The notes under the pieces are model-generated. The model did not search any database. It was not told the DNA's origin and was given only the letters and a program-made list of their open reading frames with translations. A stretch of 64,000 nt of DNA from assembly GCA_013399855.1 (NCBI GenBank), contig VXAY01002192.1, positions 1,924,638 through 1,988,637 on the forward strand, read 5' to 3'. The DNA is from Oxyruncus cristatus (taxonomy: Eukaryota; Chordata; Aves; Passeriformes; Cotingidae). Positions 23,701 through 34,265 of the stretch are shown in pieces. Both the position numbers and the translations under genes were made by a program. Numbering within the stretch: the first letter of the stretch is position 1; each line of letters opens with the position of its first letter.

Positions 23701-23792
23701 TCTAACAATAGCCAATGAGAAATATGAAGCATAATAGTATGCTTTTCGTAACAATTCTGAAACAAATGATTTTTTTTCTTTCATATTTAAAG
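20721..23792 (+). other. Presumed RDH14 intron 1
   Basis: About 3.1 kb of mostly AT-rich sequence between the island and the RDH14 last exon. It contains a small ORF with a transmembrane segment and an adjacent AATAAA (entered separately). Otherwise no exon or mobile element was recognised. Confidence 0.55.
22030..22230 (+). other. Small ORF with a transmembrane segment (66 codons), unknown
   Basis: Not recognised. From the ATG at 22030 the frame encodes 66 residues; the frame is open back to 21970 (in-frame TAG at 21967-21969). It has a polar N-terminal half with MGKLEKMDVSSG, then a strong hydrophobic helix CTLLHLVVVAACLALITLLL at about residues 31-50, and a short tail with an NGT sequon. 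AATAAA follows at 22248-22253, 18 bases after the stop. It could be a last exon of an unknown gene, a decayed exon, or chance. Codon use and conservation cannot be judged here. Confidence 0.2.
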
Positions 23793-24410
23793 GAGGAGTC
23801 AAGGCTGGATGTTCTGATAAATAATGCAGGGGTATTCCAGTGTCCATACATGAAGACGGAGGATGGTTTTGAGATGCAGTTTGGTGTAAACCACTTGGGT
23901 CACTTCTTGCTCACCAACCTTCTTCTGGGCCTGCTCAAAAATTCTGCTCCAAGCAGGGTTGTTGTAGTATCCTCAAAGCTTTACAAATATGGAGAGATCA
24001 ACTTTGAAGACTTGAACAGTGAAATAAGTTACAATAAAAGCTTTTGTTACAGTCGAAGTAAACTGGCTAATATATTATTTGCAAGGGAGCTAGCCCGTCG
24101 GTTGGAAGGCACGGGAGTCACCGTCAACTCTCTTCATCCTGGGATTGTCAGAACAAATCTAGGCAGACACGTGAATATTCCTTTGCTGGCCAAACCCCTC
24201 TTCAACTTGGTGTCATGGGCTTTCTTCAAAACGCCTCTGGAAGGAGCCCAGACTTCTATTTATTTGGCCTCTTCTCCTGATGTTGAAGGCGTGACAGGGA
24301 AATATTTTGGAGACTGCAAAGAGGAAGAACTCCTGCCCAAAGCCATGGATGACTTGGTTGCAAGAAAGTTGTGGGATATCAGTGAAGTGATGGTTGGCTT
24401 ATTGAAGTAA
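23793..24410 (+). CDS. RDH14: Retinol dehydrogenase 14, last coding exon (5' part missing)
   Basis: Short-chain dehydrogenase/reductase of the retinol dehydrogenase group, a membrane-associated enzyme using NADP(H) to interconvert retinol and retinal. This exon gives 205 residues plus TAA; the human protein is 336. The acceptor is a T-rich tract ending TTTAAAG and the first codon is GAG in phase 0. Visible: LINNAG (residues 8-13), VNHLGHF (32-38, structural Asn), VVSSK (58-62, catalytic Ser), YSRSK (86-90, the YxxxK catalytic pair) and HPGIVRT (115-121). The C-terminus [12 protein letters not shown] matches the RDH14 end, distinguishing it from RDH11-13. The cofactor-binding N-terminus is absent from the visible sequence and is inferred to lie in the 20.27-20.59 kb gap. 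The frame is intact, so it looks functional. Confidence 0.95.
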   Translation, partial: EESRLDVLINNAGVFQCPYMKTEDGFEMQFGVNHLGHFLLTNLLLGLLKNSAPSRVVVVSSKLYKYGEINFEDLNSEISYNKSFCYSRSKLANILFARELARRLEGTGVTVNSLHPGIVRTNLGRHVNIPLLAKPLFNLVSWAFFKTPLEGAQTSIYLASSPDVEGVTGKYFGDCKEEELLPKAMDDLVARKLWDISEVMVGLLK

Positions 24411-24561
24411 GTGCCAGGAGGTGTCTGCAAAACAGAATGCAGATAACTATGCAATGTGTTTTTGCAAAAATGAAATTCTCACTTTAAATGCTATGGGAAT
24501 ACAGAGTGTGTTGCTCAATAAGTATGAAATACGGGAGTGGTTTATGTTGGAACTGTTTTGA

Positions 24562-24567
24562 AATAAA
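24562..24567 (+). terminator. RDH14 poly(A) signal candidate 1
   Basis: Canonical AATAAA about 150 bases after the stop codon. Use is inferred. Confidence 0.5.
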
Positions 24568-24670
24568 AGACAATTTTCAGCAGACGCAGGTATTCACAAA
24601 AGTCTGAGATACAGTTTATGGTTGTGAATATAATTTCTCGTTAAATCTGCTTGGAAACTTATGTTTTACA

Positions 24671-24676
24671 AATAAA
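24671..24676 (+). terminator. RDH14 poly(A) signal candidate 2
   Basis: Canonical AATAAA about 260 bases after the stop, followed by TG/T-rich sequence. Use is inferred. Confidence 0.5.
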
Positions 24677-26626
24677 AACTAAACAGAACTGTATTTTGCA
24701 ATATATGTGCATATTTCTCATGGTCCACTACTTGTAGTCAACCTGGAAAATGCAAGGTACTGGTGGTGAAACACTTCTGTAAAAAATGTGAAAGTAAGTC
24801 CTAATAATAGAATTATCATCCTTTTATGAGCCATCATAATGAAAAATGGAATAAAGACTTTTACTGATATCTTGCACTGTAATTGTTGAGGCCTCTGAGT
24901 GCTGTTCAAAGGCTTGACAGCTCCATGGTTCAGTGAACAGAACTATTGAGCCGTATGCAGTTCTGCTATGAAGCACAAAGTCAACTATTTTTAGTGGTGT
25001 TGCTGCTGTTCAGTGTGTAAATACAGTTGGTTGTGCAAGCTGTATTTTTATTTTCATGTGTACGGAACTTACTGTTTCTTGAAACCTTGGTTTTCATTAA
25101 AAGAGTAGTTGCAAGATGTATTATGGTCTTTATAGGGCTTTGCATGGCATACAAAGTGTGCATACAAAGTTTGTAAGACCTCACCCAGATTAGACCGAAG
25201 AGTCTCAGTGTGTTTGCCTTGACTATTGGCACTTTAACTAAGTAATGAGGTTCCATAAATCTGTCTCATACAGCTGACTGAATATTCTTTAATAAAATCT
25301 TTTAAAAAAAGAATTAGCGTTCATTCTTTCGTTGTGGGAGATGTATCAGAAATCAGCAGCCTCAGTACAGCAACCTTGTTTTAAAGCAGATGAACCTCTG
25401 CTGGTTTAGGGAGTCTGTCATGGGGTTGGTAGAAATAAAATGGGCTCCAAATAAATACATAGGTATTTCGTGACTTCATGTAACTTACGGGTTTATATTG
25501 ACATTTATGTATTTTTGTTTTGCTCTACATTAAGGTTCTAGTAGGTAAGATACATAGTATAAATAAGGAAGAATGATTTAGAGTGATCTATGTTAATATT
25601 ACTTGAAGGAGAATCAATAATAAAAAATGTATTCAGTAGCGCTTACATATAAATACATCAGTTCTGCCCCGCAGGTGACAACCAACTAAATTTTTTAGAT
25701 TCTTTCTCTGATTGTTTACTCAAACTCAGCATATTTTAGGGTTTGCACAGTGGAGTGGACTTGAGCTTGCCTTACCCTTTACTAGCCAGAGTGAGCACTG
25801 GGCAAGTGACTTGGGTAGGGCAGAAAGCAGCATTTCAGAAATCGGAAGGCGAGCTACAAGGCAGAGCAGGTTTTTAAAATCATAGAACATGTTGAGCTTT
25901 GAACTGCTCACTGTAAGGCAAGGTGTAGAGGTGTTACGTGTTATCAAAGCATACTCTTCAGTGTTAACAAAGTTCTCTAAGTGATGCCAGAGGGAGTTGT
26001 GCTACATACTCGGAGAAGTCCTACTTTGATCTACAGTGTTGCAGTTCACATTTTCATTTTAAATACTCATAAATGGTTGCCTGCAGCACCTTTAACAGGT
26101 AGCTGAAGAATGAAAAGTTCATTAAGATTAACTTCTATATAAAGAGATCGAGAGAAGCTGAGCAAAATCTGAGTTTGTGTTTCAATAGTACTGAAGAAAT
26201 ATTAAAGGAACACTACTGTTGTCTCTCTGCTAAAATAAGTATACTGCTTGCAAGGAAAACCTTGGATACAAAGGTGGAGAATGGAGAAGATAGTTAGCCC
26301 GAAAATACTGTGGTAAAGAACTGCACTGAAACTGCCTGAAGAGCAGAGAGAGACATAATTTTTAGACTGAATGACCAACATAGAATGTACATTTGCCTTC
26401 AAAACAGCAAAGGTGGATTTGTACTGAAATAAGAGATGCAGAATAGGAAGTCCCAGTTGTGTGTAACAGGACATCCTTCATACATCTAACAGGTATTTGT
26501 TTTTATATTCTTTTGAGACATTGTGGAAATAAGAGCCATTGTCAGAAAGGGATTACATTCCTGTAATCATAACTAAATTACAGCCCTTGTTCCAGAGTAG
26601 AGTAATCCTTAATGAACCCTTAGTGG

Positions 26627-26646
26627 AATATTAATGAATTAATATT
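26627..26646. repeat. Inverted repeat, 9-bp arms, 2-base spacer
   Basis: Left arm AATATTAAT, spacer GA, right arm ATTAATATT. AT-only arms, so it may be chance; the TTAATGA/TTAAT words resemble homeodomain sites. Confidence 0.6.
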
Positions 26647-28471
26647 ACCTGAAAACAGTTTAAAAGGATGGATCATTAGGGACTTAGAGAAAGGTAGGGT
26701 TTTTCAACATCTGAAATATGTCACTTTCAAGGTTGAGTGTCATTAAACTGCTGTGGACTAGAAAGCTTTGATAACTCCCTTGAGACTGCTGTTAATGTGT
26801 ATGTGATGACTTTGTCATTCAAGTAGCATGTAGGAACTGGAGACCTCACAGGTCAACAGATCTTGCAAAATCCAAGTGCAAAACCAAAGAAGAGCCCTTC
26901 TGAGTAATACTTAGACTAGATTAGAACCAAACATTCTGGCTGAGGAAGTAACCCCTCGCCTCTTCTCTCTTCTCCCTCCTCTCCTCTTCTCTCTATATGA
27001 GCTCAGTAAACTCAGATATGTGTGTACGATTTGAGGACTGTGAGCTGAATGTCTCCTCTTGGAGCTGGTAGAGGGTACACTGAGACCAGCATCTTCACAC
27101 TCATCCCAGTATAACAGTGCCTCCAGAATGATCTGGCAAGCTCTCTATATTACTGTTGTATAACCAGTTTCTATCAAGAGCATGCAGCTAAAACTTGCAT
27201 TCCAGTTGCCTCCTTTCATCGTCACCACCGTATGAGCACCACTCTCCTCAAATTAAACTTATTTCCCATGAAGAATTAAAGTTTTTAAAATAAGGGTGAA
27301 AGAGGAAGACAGTGACCAGGGATACCAAGCAAAGCCCATGGAAACGCAGCTTTCATTGGCAGCTACAGACACTGCCCACATTGCTGGCAAGTACCTTACA
27401 GATATGGAAGTAGAGATATCTTAACTATCTACAGATATATAGAGTTAAGGAAGCCACAGCTGAGTTTAGGATGTTGTTGATGTATCTGATAAACATAAAT
27501 GTTACAAGGCAACTTTTTCCAAACCCAAAATGTACCGTCAGCTATCTTAAGTTAGACTTTGGGTGTTTGATTTTGAGTCCATCAGCAGTGCTGGGCCAGC
27601 TCTCCATGCTTGTTCCCAGGGGGTTTGAAGGGAGGCTGGGATGTGTACAGGGAACAGTGACTCCTGAGGATGTAGCCCTGCCCTTCTGCTTTTCACAGGG
27701 GAAGTGCCTGTGGCCTGCCATAGCTGGGAGGTGGAGGGCCACAGCAGAGGTTAACTCTGAAGCATTTCCACCCATTGCTGAGTCTGGCCAAAGGCTCCAA
27801 TGGGGAAAGTTTGCAAATAGTCAAAGTGGCTGCATGGCAACAAAATCGCAGAATAACTGTATTCTAAAAGGCTTATTTTAGAATTGGTATATGAGAGTGT
27901 GCGTGTGCAAACACGTGTGCAGGTGCAGTTTAATCTCTCATTTTAAAAACCGGACAGGAAGAGCTGTCAGTGATTTACCAAGGAGCTGAGGGTTGTTAGC
28001 ACAGGAGTGTCACTGGCTGCTGTGCTGCTTTGGTACGTGATGAGGCATTGGGCTGGGGACAGAGCTGTCAGGCTTGAGATCAGCGATGAGCTCAGCTGCT
28101 TAGAGACACATCCAGGTGTACAGTACCCACTGTCTGCTTTTGCAGCTGGAGAACACACAGACATAGCTGGGGGAGGAAGCATCTCCGTGTAAGGGTCTGG
28201 AGAAACAGGCTTGAGGCGTCTTAAGGGAAGCACTTTTTAACTGCTTCAGAATAATTTATTCAACTTTGGCTATGGTGCTTTGAAAAGCACCCCTGTAACC
28301 AGTTTCACTCATGGAGATACCAAGAATTTAAGAAAGAAAAAATTCCCTTTTTTTGTTTGTTTATTTTTGTTTTTGTTTCTTTCTTTATTCTGATTCTCAG
28401 TCACAGGCCCTAGGTATGAGCCAGTCCTCTCTGCACGCATGTAGCTATTATAGCTGAGGTTCTGAGGTTTC

Positions 28472-28496
28472 TGCAAGTGAACTAGATTCACTTGCA
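28472..28496. repeat. Inverted repeat, 10-bp perfect arms, 5-base loop
   Basis: TGCAAGTGAA at 28472-28481 and its exact reverse complement at 28487-28496, separated by CTAGA. No associated element is seen. Confidence 0.7.
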
Positions 28497-30033
28497 TGTA
28501 TTTAGTTTATATGCCCCATCTGTTTAAGCCAAGAGAGACTTAGGTACTTTAAAAAAAAAAAATGCTCTGAATATGTCACCTTTTTTACCTTCCTTAACTT
28601 GCCACAAAGGCCAACATCTATCCCCGGGCAAAGGGACAACTCTGCTCTTTCAGTTACTCCAGTCAGCACAGCAGGCAAGCTTATAAACCCAGTGGGGGTT
28701 CTCCAGTAAAAATTCTCCATCTTAATGAGATAAATGATCATTTTTTCCATGATGCAATAAAAACAGAAGTATTTCAACTCTCCTCTCTTCAGTAGTTGGC
28801 TGGTTTGCCTAAGCTTCCTACTAAGTGAATGCTTCACAGGCTTCAAAGCCTGAGCCCCATGAATGTGCGGCGTGATTATGCTTTTGCTGAAAAATGTGGA
28901 TAATTCCCACTTCAAGCACACTTAATTTCTTTCCACCTAAGGCTATAAAGAAAATAAACAACTTACAAGAGTCATGCAAATAACTTTAAAATGGAAGGCC
29001 TTGTTCCCTTTTTCACATAACTTTTTCCAAACTAATCATTTAGAGAGTAATTGACTTGCAAAACGATCCAAGAGGCCTCCACAGTTGAATTATTATTTTT
29101 GATCTGTCCAAGAATGGTGCTGCTATTTCTCATAACAGAAAATGACGACCTCCCTCTAGGCTTACTGCTTTAGCTATCACTAACAGTCTCACACCTGTCG
29201 TAACTGGATGTAGATCAGAGAAATTAATTTGAATAGTTAATTAATTCCAAATGTCCTATGTGACATGGAGAAAGGAGTGCTTTCCTAATTGCCATTTTAG
29301 AAGAAGCCTGGCACACTGGCCATCTAACAAGGTTGATAGGCCGTTGAAGAATGATCACTTCTTTTCAGGTAGTGTGAAAGAAACTTAATTGTCTGCATAA
29401 GGGAAAGAATTAACATGAGAGATTCAGGAGGATGTCTAATAATCACTTCAGCAAGGTGCTGACCTTTTCTTGCCGTCTGCTGCATGGCCAAAGCAAGCAG
29501 TCTGGAATCATGATCCCACTAAAAGCGCTGGGAGTCAGACACCTAAATATTTTTGCTGATCTTGATCTCCCGGTTTAGGTTTGGGCGGTAGAACCCTTAC
29601 AGCCAGTTGGATGATGATTCATTCAAGCTTGATGAATGAGGCTTTATGCACTTATATGTATGTATGGCATTTTTCAAGAAATACTTCACAAATTCTGGAA
29701 TTATGGGGATGGGTTAAGGGTGGCAGTAGCTGTGCTATGTATATGTTAAATATCCTGTGACATTTTCCAGAAATGTGTTTTTTCCCCGAAGGAATGTTAG
29801 CCTATCTCTGCAGTTGTTGGGATGTCTGCCAGTTTGCCACCTAGACTGCAGTCTCGTGATGTTACTTCAGTCTATCTAAGTTCTGTTTCAACCTTCCCCA
29901 ACAGTAGGTCAGTGTCCTGGGTCCTCCTAAGTCACTGCATGACCACCCACTCTCCAAATGCCATCTTCCATTGAGACAAGCAATGCCAGGAACTTTCTAA
30001 ATGCTTTAAAAAAAGGGTCATGAGCAGCATCTC

Positions 30034-30593
30034 ATGCAGTGATTCTGCCCCTATACTCAGCTCTGGTGAGGCCACACCTGGAGTGCTGTGTCCAGTTCTG
30101 GGCCCCTCAGTTCAGGAAGGATATTGAGGTGCTGGAGCAGGTCCAGAGAAGAGCAACCAGGCTGGTGAAGGAACTTGAGCACAAGTCCTATGAGGAGAGG
30201 CTGAAGGAGCTGAGGTTGTTTAGCCTGGAGAAGAGAAGGCTCAGGGGAGACCTCATCACTCTGTGCAACTCCCTGAAAGGAGGTTGTAGCCAGGTGGGGG
30301 TTGGTCTCTTCTCCCAGGCAACTATCAGTAAGACAAGAGGGCATGGTCTTAAGCTCTGCCAGGGGAGGTTTAGGTTAGATATTAGAAAGAAATTCTTTAC
30401 AGAGAGGGCAACCAGGCATTGGAATGGGCTGCCCAGGGAAGGGGTGGATTCTCCGTCCCTGGAGGTTTTTAAGTTGAGACTGGATGTGGCACTTAGTGCC
30501 ATGGTCTGGTAACCACGGTGGTGTTGGATCAAGGGTTGGACTTGATGATCTCAGAGGTTTTTTCCAGCCCAGTTGGTTCTATGATTCTATGAT
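30034..30593 (+). mobile_element. CR1 LINE, 5'-truncated, 3' end complete, plus orientation
   Basis: About 560 bp of an avian CR1 non-LTR retroposon. The frame 30039-30512 encodes 157 residues of the ORF2 tail without a stop: [84 protein letters not shown]. It is followed by the CR1 3' end (GGACTTGATGATCTCAGAGG...) and the terminal octamer repeat TTCTATGATTCTATGAT at 30577-30593. The RT core and endonuclease are missing, so it cannot move on its own. The intact frame suggests modest age. Confidence 0.96.
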
Positions 30594-33500
30594 CTGCAAA
30601 AAGACAAATGACATACCTGGAGGCTCAGAACCTACATGCACTGCAACAAGTAGGTGTGGTATCTTTTATATACTCATTTACAGACAGAAACACCTCCTCC
30701 AGTGTGCATGGATAGGTGTTTTAGACTTCAGCTTGCCCTGAAGGCCTGTTATATACAGCACTGTAGGAGTATCCCATGACTAAAACACAGTAAATAGAAA
30801 ACTGCTTCAGTAAAAAACCCACTTGCTCTTCTGAAAGGCTGAGATCCTACAGGTCCAGTTCAAGTCATTGATAGCTGTAGTTGCTTGACACTTCACCTGG
30901 CTTTGAAAATACTTGGAAAGAAAAAGAAGACCAAAGCTTTGTTTTCCTTCAGACTGCCCTCCTGCAAATCTTCAGAGGCATAAATATGTCTCAGATGCAT
31001 CACCACAGATACTGAAAAAAAAAAATGTAACCCTGCTTTATGGAGGTTTTGTTAATAAAAATTTGCTGTAGGTGGAAAATTTCAAAAATCATGATTTCTT
31101 ATTTTATGTAGTAGCAAGATGATATTATGGACTAATTGTATTAGCATAGCTAAGACTGGGGTCTTGAGACAATAGAACAGAATAAGAGGTAATGAGCTGT
31201 CATCTGTAAGACAGCAGAGGCAACTTGAAAACTCATAAGGAATAATGGAAAAGCTTTGATTACTGTTATGTTGTTTCTGCATTTGATTTTTTGGGGGTGG
31301 TTTCTGTTTGTTCAATTCTAGATACTTGCTATTTTTTTTAAAAAAAGGGCTAAAACTGCATAAAATGTGAAAAGATCCATGTTTCATTAAAGTGGCACAG
31401 TTCTTCACTGTGGAAAACCCATAAAATGACAGGAAATGGTTTAATGTGGTAGGTGTTCATTTTTAAGGGTTCTGTTGACAGAAGTTGATGAATGAAAATA
31501 TTGTGTTTCATTTTTGCCTTTTGTTCAGTAAATAGCATGGAATTTTGATGCTGCCTAGAGGGACAGCTTTGTACTGCGGTGGTCTAAAGTGGGATTTTTC
31601 ATTAATGTAACTCAATCAGAGTAGGTGGAGGGGTTTTTTTGGGGGGGGGTTTTTTGTTTTTTTTTTTTTAAGAAAAAAGCTGAAGTCAAAGGGAAGACTA
31701 AGAAAAAAGCACCACAGAGTTTATCTTTTACTCATCTGGAAGAGTTTATTTTAAACACTGAACATTGTTTGCTGCTGTGGAAATGAAAGTGAGAGAGTTG
31801 CAGCTTTCTTCCGATGCCATCTGGCAGATGATTTCCTTACGTATGGTATTCACTAATCCAAATAACCCTGTGTGTGGTAGCATTGTCTCTTTACTGATCA
31901 TGCAGCTGAGTTGGCTGAACCCTACATGGCTCACACAAGGCTATCAACAGCACAGTACAATAGGCTGTTTAAAATTAGAACAGCATTAAGTAAAGGGACA
32001 TGCCAAATTCATTGTGCCTTTACCTATATTAAGCATTTTCCTTGAGTTTGATGTTTTCTTTTCATTGTCTTCATGGTTTTATTCACTCCAGTTCTACTTG
32101 GACTTTAGCCCACTTAATTCCACACTTACACGTAGCTCAGATGGGACTACAGCCCTGGGCATCCATCCCTAAGTTGGTCTCCTTGCCCTGATGGTAGCTG
32201 TGTTTGCTCCTGTAAGGTCCCTTCTCAACCTCATGAAACTTGTCTTCCTGCTGGGAAATAAGGCTGCAACTTTTGCAGGACAGCTGTATGCTGTAACCAG
32301 TAGCTTTGTGGTTAAGGAACTATCCTAGTTCCTAACCTGAGCCAAAATTGTCTTCAGATGAGGATATTCCCATTTATCAGGCAACAGATATAGCTACTTC
32401 ATTATCATATTAATGTTAGTCTGCCTCCTCTTGCTATAATATGAAAGAAAGAGCCTTGAATGGCTGTATCTGGAAGCAAAATAACCTGATGATTATGCCT
32501 TGCAGTGTAAATCCCAAGCAATGAGTAAATGGAGGCATTCCCTTACATCTTGTGTTTAAATTCTAGGGAGAGGTTGGTATTCTGATGCTCTTCTATGCTG
32601 AAGATAAAGTAATAGATCCCTTCTTAATGTGTTTTGAGTGACTTCCACATTGCCTAACTCTACATGCCTAATAGGTTTCTTATTTTGGATTCAAATTCTA
32701 CTCTCAGGTCTAAAGATCTAGAATAATAATATTGAGTCACCCTTTGTAGTCACTTCTGGCTTTTAATTGGATCTGACCTTGATAGGTCACTTCAAATAGT
32801 TAATGCTATGGTTCAATTTGTAGTTGAACAGTTTGGAAAGTGCTGATTTTCCTTAGAGATAGGGCGATATAATTCATATATGAAATTAAAATATATACAG
32901 TGTAAATATTTTTGTAGCAGAGATAGGGAATGAACTAAGAGCTCAGCCCTTTTGCTGCAGAGCAGCTGACACACTGAACTCACTGGCTGCATCTGTATTG
33001 CTAGGCATTTAGTGCCAGGACCTATTTCCTTAGCCACAGGGTGAACGGGATGGTGAGGCAATGTTCATGTTACCATATTATGTTCTCTCCCAGAAGAGGC
33101 GTAGGTACATCCAAATGGCTTTATAGGAGTGTCCTTAGCCCATGCTGACTCCTGAATGATGCAAAGAGTTATTTCAGAAAGCATTAGTTGGCCAGAGCCA
33201 AAACCATGCCAAGAACTGCCTGAACTATTGAACAGGGCAGATGATTGAATTTCAGTGTTTGGGCTGGCACCCTGTAACTCCATGAGTGAGTGGAATGAGC
33301 ATAGCCAAAAAATGCCCCTTCCTCCATCAAGTGTTAACAAGGATAGATGTGATTTTTCAATTTACATCCATGATATTCAGAGACTGGTCTGGAAAGCTGA
33401 AGTGTATTTTCTCTTAATAATTTTATAGCGCTAAAATTCCACTAACTGCTTCAATTTCTATGGACTGACCCAGTAAGCACATGGGGAATTGGTATTGTTA

Positions 33501-33654
33501 TTAACATCACCACATCATCATGCTTTATTCATTTCCAATTTTATAACTGTAGTCTGATCTCTTGGAATTGTGTCTGTTAACATAACACTGGGCCATGGAA
33601 ATCTTATTTTATCAAAATGTGTTATGCTTGGACAAAAATACATAGTTACACAGT
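30594..33654. other. Intergenic DNA between CR1 copies
   Basis: AT-rich with no recognised gene. It contains a G-run/T-run tract at 31629-31670. Open frames are short and unremarkable. Confidence 0.55.
31629..31670. repeat. T/G homopolymer tract
   Basis: Alternating runs of T7, G9, T6, G and T13. Low-complexity sequence without a neighbouring element body. Confidence 0.85.
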
Positions 33655-34265
33655 TGCATTTTATAGATCCATAGGTTTTTTTAAAGCCAGAAAAGGCCCT
33701 CAGATTATTTAGTCTGACTTCCTGAATGACACAAGCCATTTCATTTGACCCAGTTAGCCTATGTCAAGTCCAGCAATTCGTGTTTGGCTAAGGCTTATCT
33801 TCCAGAGCAATGTCCAGTCTAGATCTTAAGCCATCAGTAGTTGGGAGAATCCACCACTTCCTTTGGAAGTGCTGCCCAATGGTTATCACCCTCACTCTTA
33901 AAAATGTGTGTTTTGATTCTTGCCTGAGTTTGTCTGGCTTTCACTTCCAGCTTTCACCTCTCATTATACCTTTTTTTGTGAGATGAGAGTGCTGCTGTTG
34001 CCGCTCAGTGTTTTCTCCCTGTGCTGATACTTGCACACTGTAATCACTGAACTCATCGCTGGATGTTTTTATTAAACTCAACAGACTGAACCCCTTTAAT
34101 CTCTTATTTCAAGGCTCTCTTCCAAGGTTTCCGATAATTTCTGCGACTCTCCTCCACATCCTTGCCAATTTTTACCTCTTTTGTGAAAAGAGGAAACAAG
34201 AACTGGATGTAATACTCCAGTGTGTGTCCATTTATAGGCAATCCTAGTACTTCTCAGTGCTTTCC
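33655..34265 (-). mobile_element. Ancient amniote CR1/L3-like relic, about 600 bp, reverse orientation
   Basis: Diverged sequence that follows, in order, the reverse complement of an old CR1 family common in turtles and crocodilians: AAAGGCCCTCAGATTATTTA GTCTGACTTCCTG, CCAATTCGTGTTT-like, GAGCAATGTCCAGTCTAGAT, GAGAATCCACCACTTCC, CAATGGTTATCACCCTCACT, TTAAAAATGTGTG, GAGTTTGTCTGGCTTTCACT, ACACTGTAATCA, CTCCACATCCTTGCCAATTT, and AACTGGATGTAATACTCCAG. Collinearity over 600 bp makes chance unlikely. Identification is from memory of the family, and the exact subfamily cannot be set. Confidence 0.7.

Larger units (their letters stand above)
24411..24700 (+). other. RDH14: Likely RDH14 3' UTR
   Basis: Sequence after the RDH14 stop with AATAAA at 24562-24567 and 24671-24676, and a further one at 25291-25296 that could end a longer form. 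The end site is inferred. Confidence 0.5.
24701..30033. other. Intergenic DNA downstream of RDH14
   Basis: AT-rich, with no recognised gene. Contents seen: AATAAA at 25291-25296, a pyrimidine-rich tract near 26.95-27.00 kb, perfect short inverted repeats at 26627-26646 and 28472-28496, a T/G-rich simple tract near 28.35-28.39 kb, and an AT-rich stretch with several TTAATT/TAATTA words at 29.04-29.26 kb. The longest frames (136 codons at 27471-27881; 139 on the minus strand at 28502-28921) show no protein family features. Confidence 0.55.

Noticed and set aside
25418..25445. Possible LTR start (TGTCATGGGGTTGGTAG)
   Set aside because: No matching second LTR end, primer-binding site or retroviral frame nearby.
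27471..27881. 136-codon plus-strand frame
   Set aside because: No recognisable motif, no ATG context or exon chain, and a competing frame on the opposite strand. Treated as chance.
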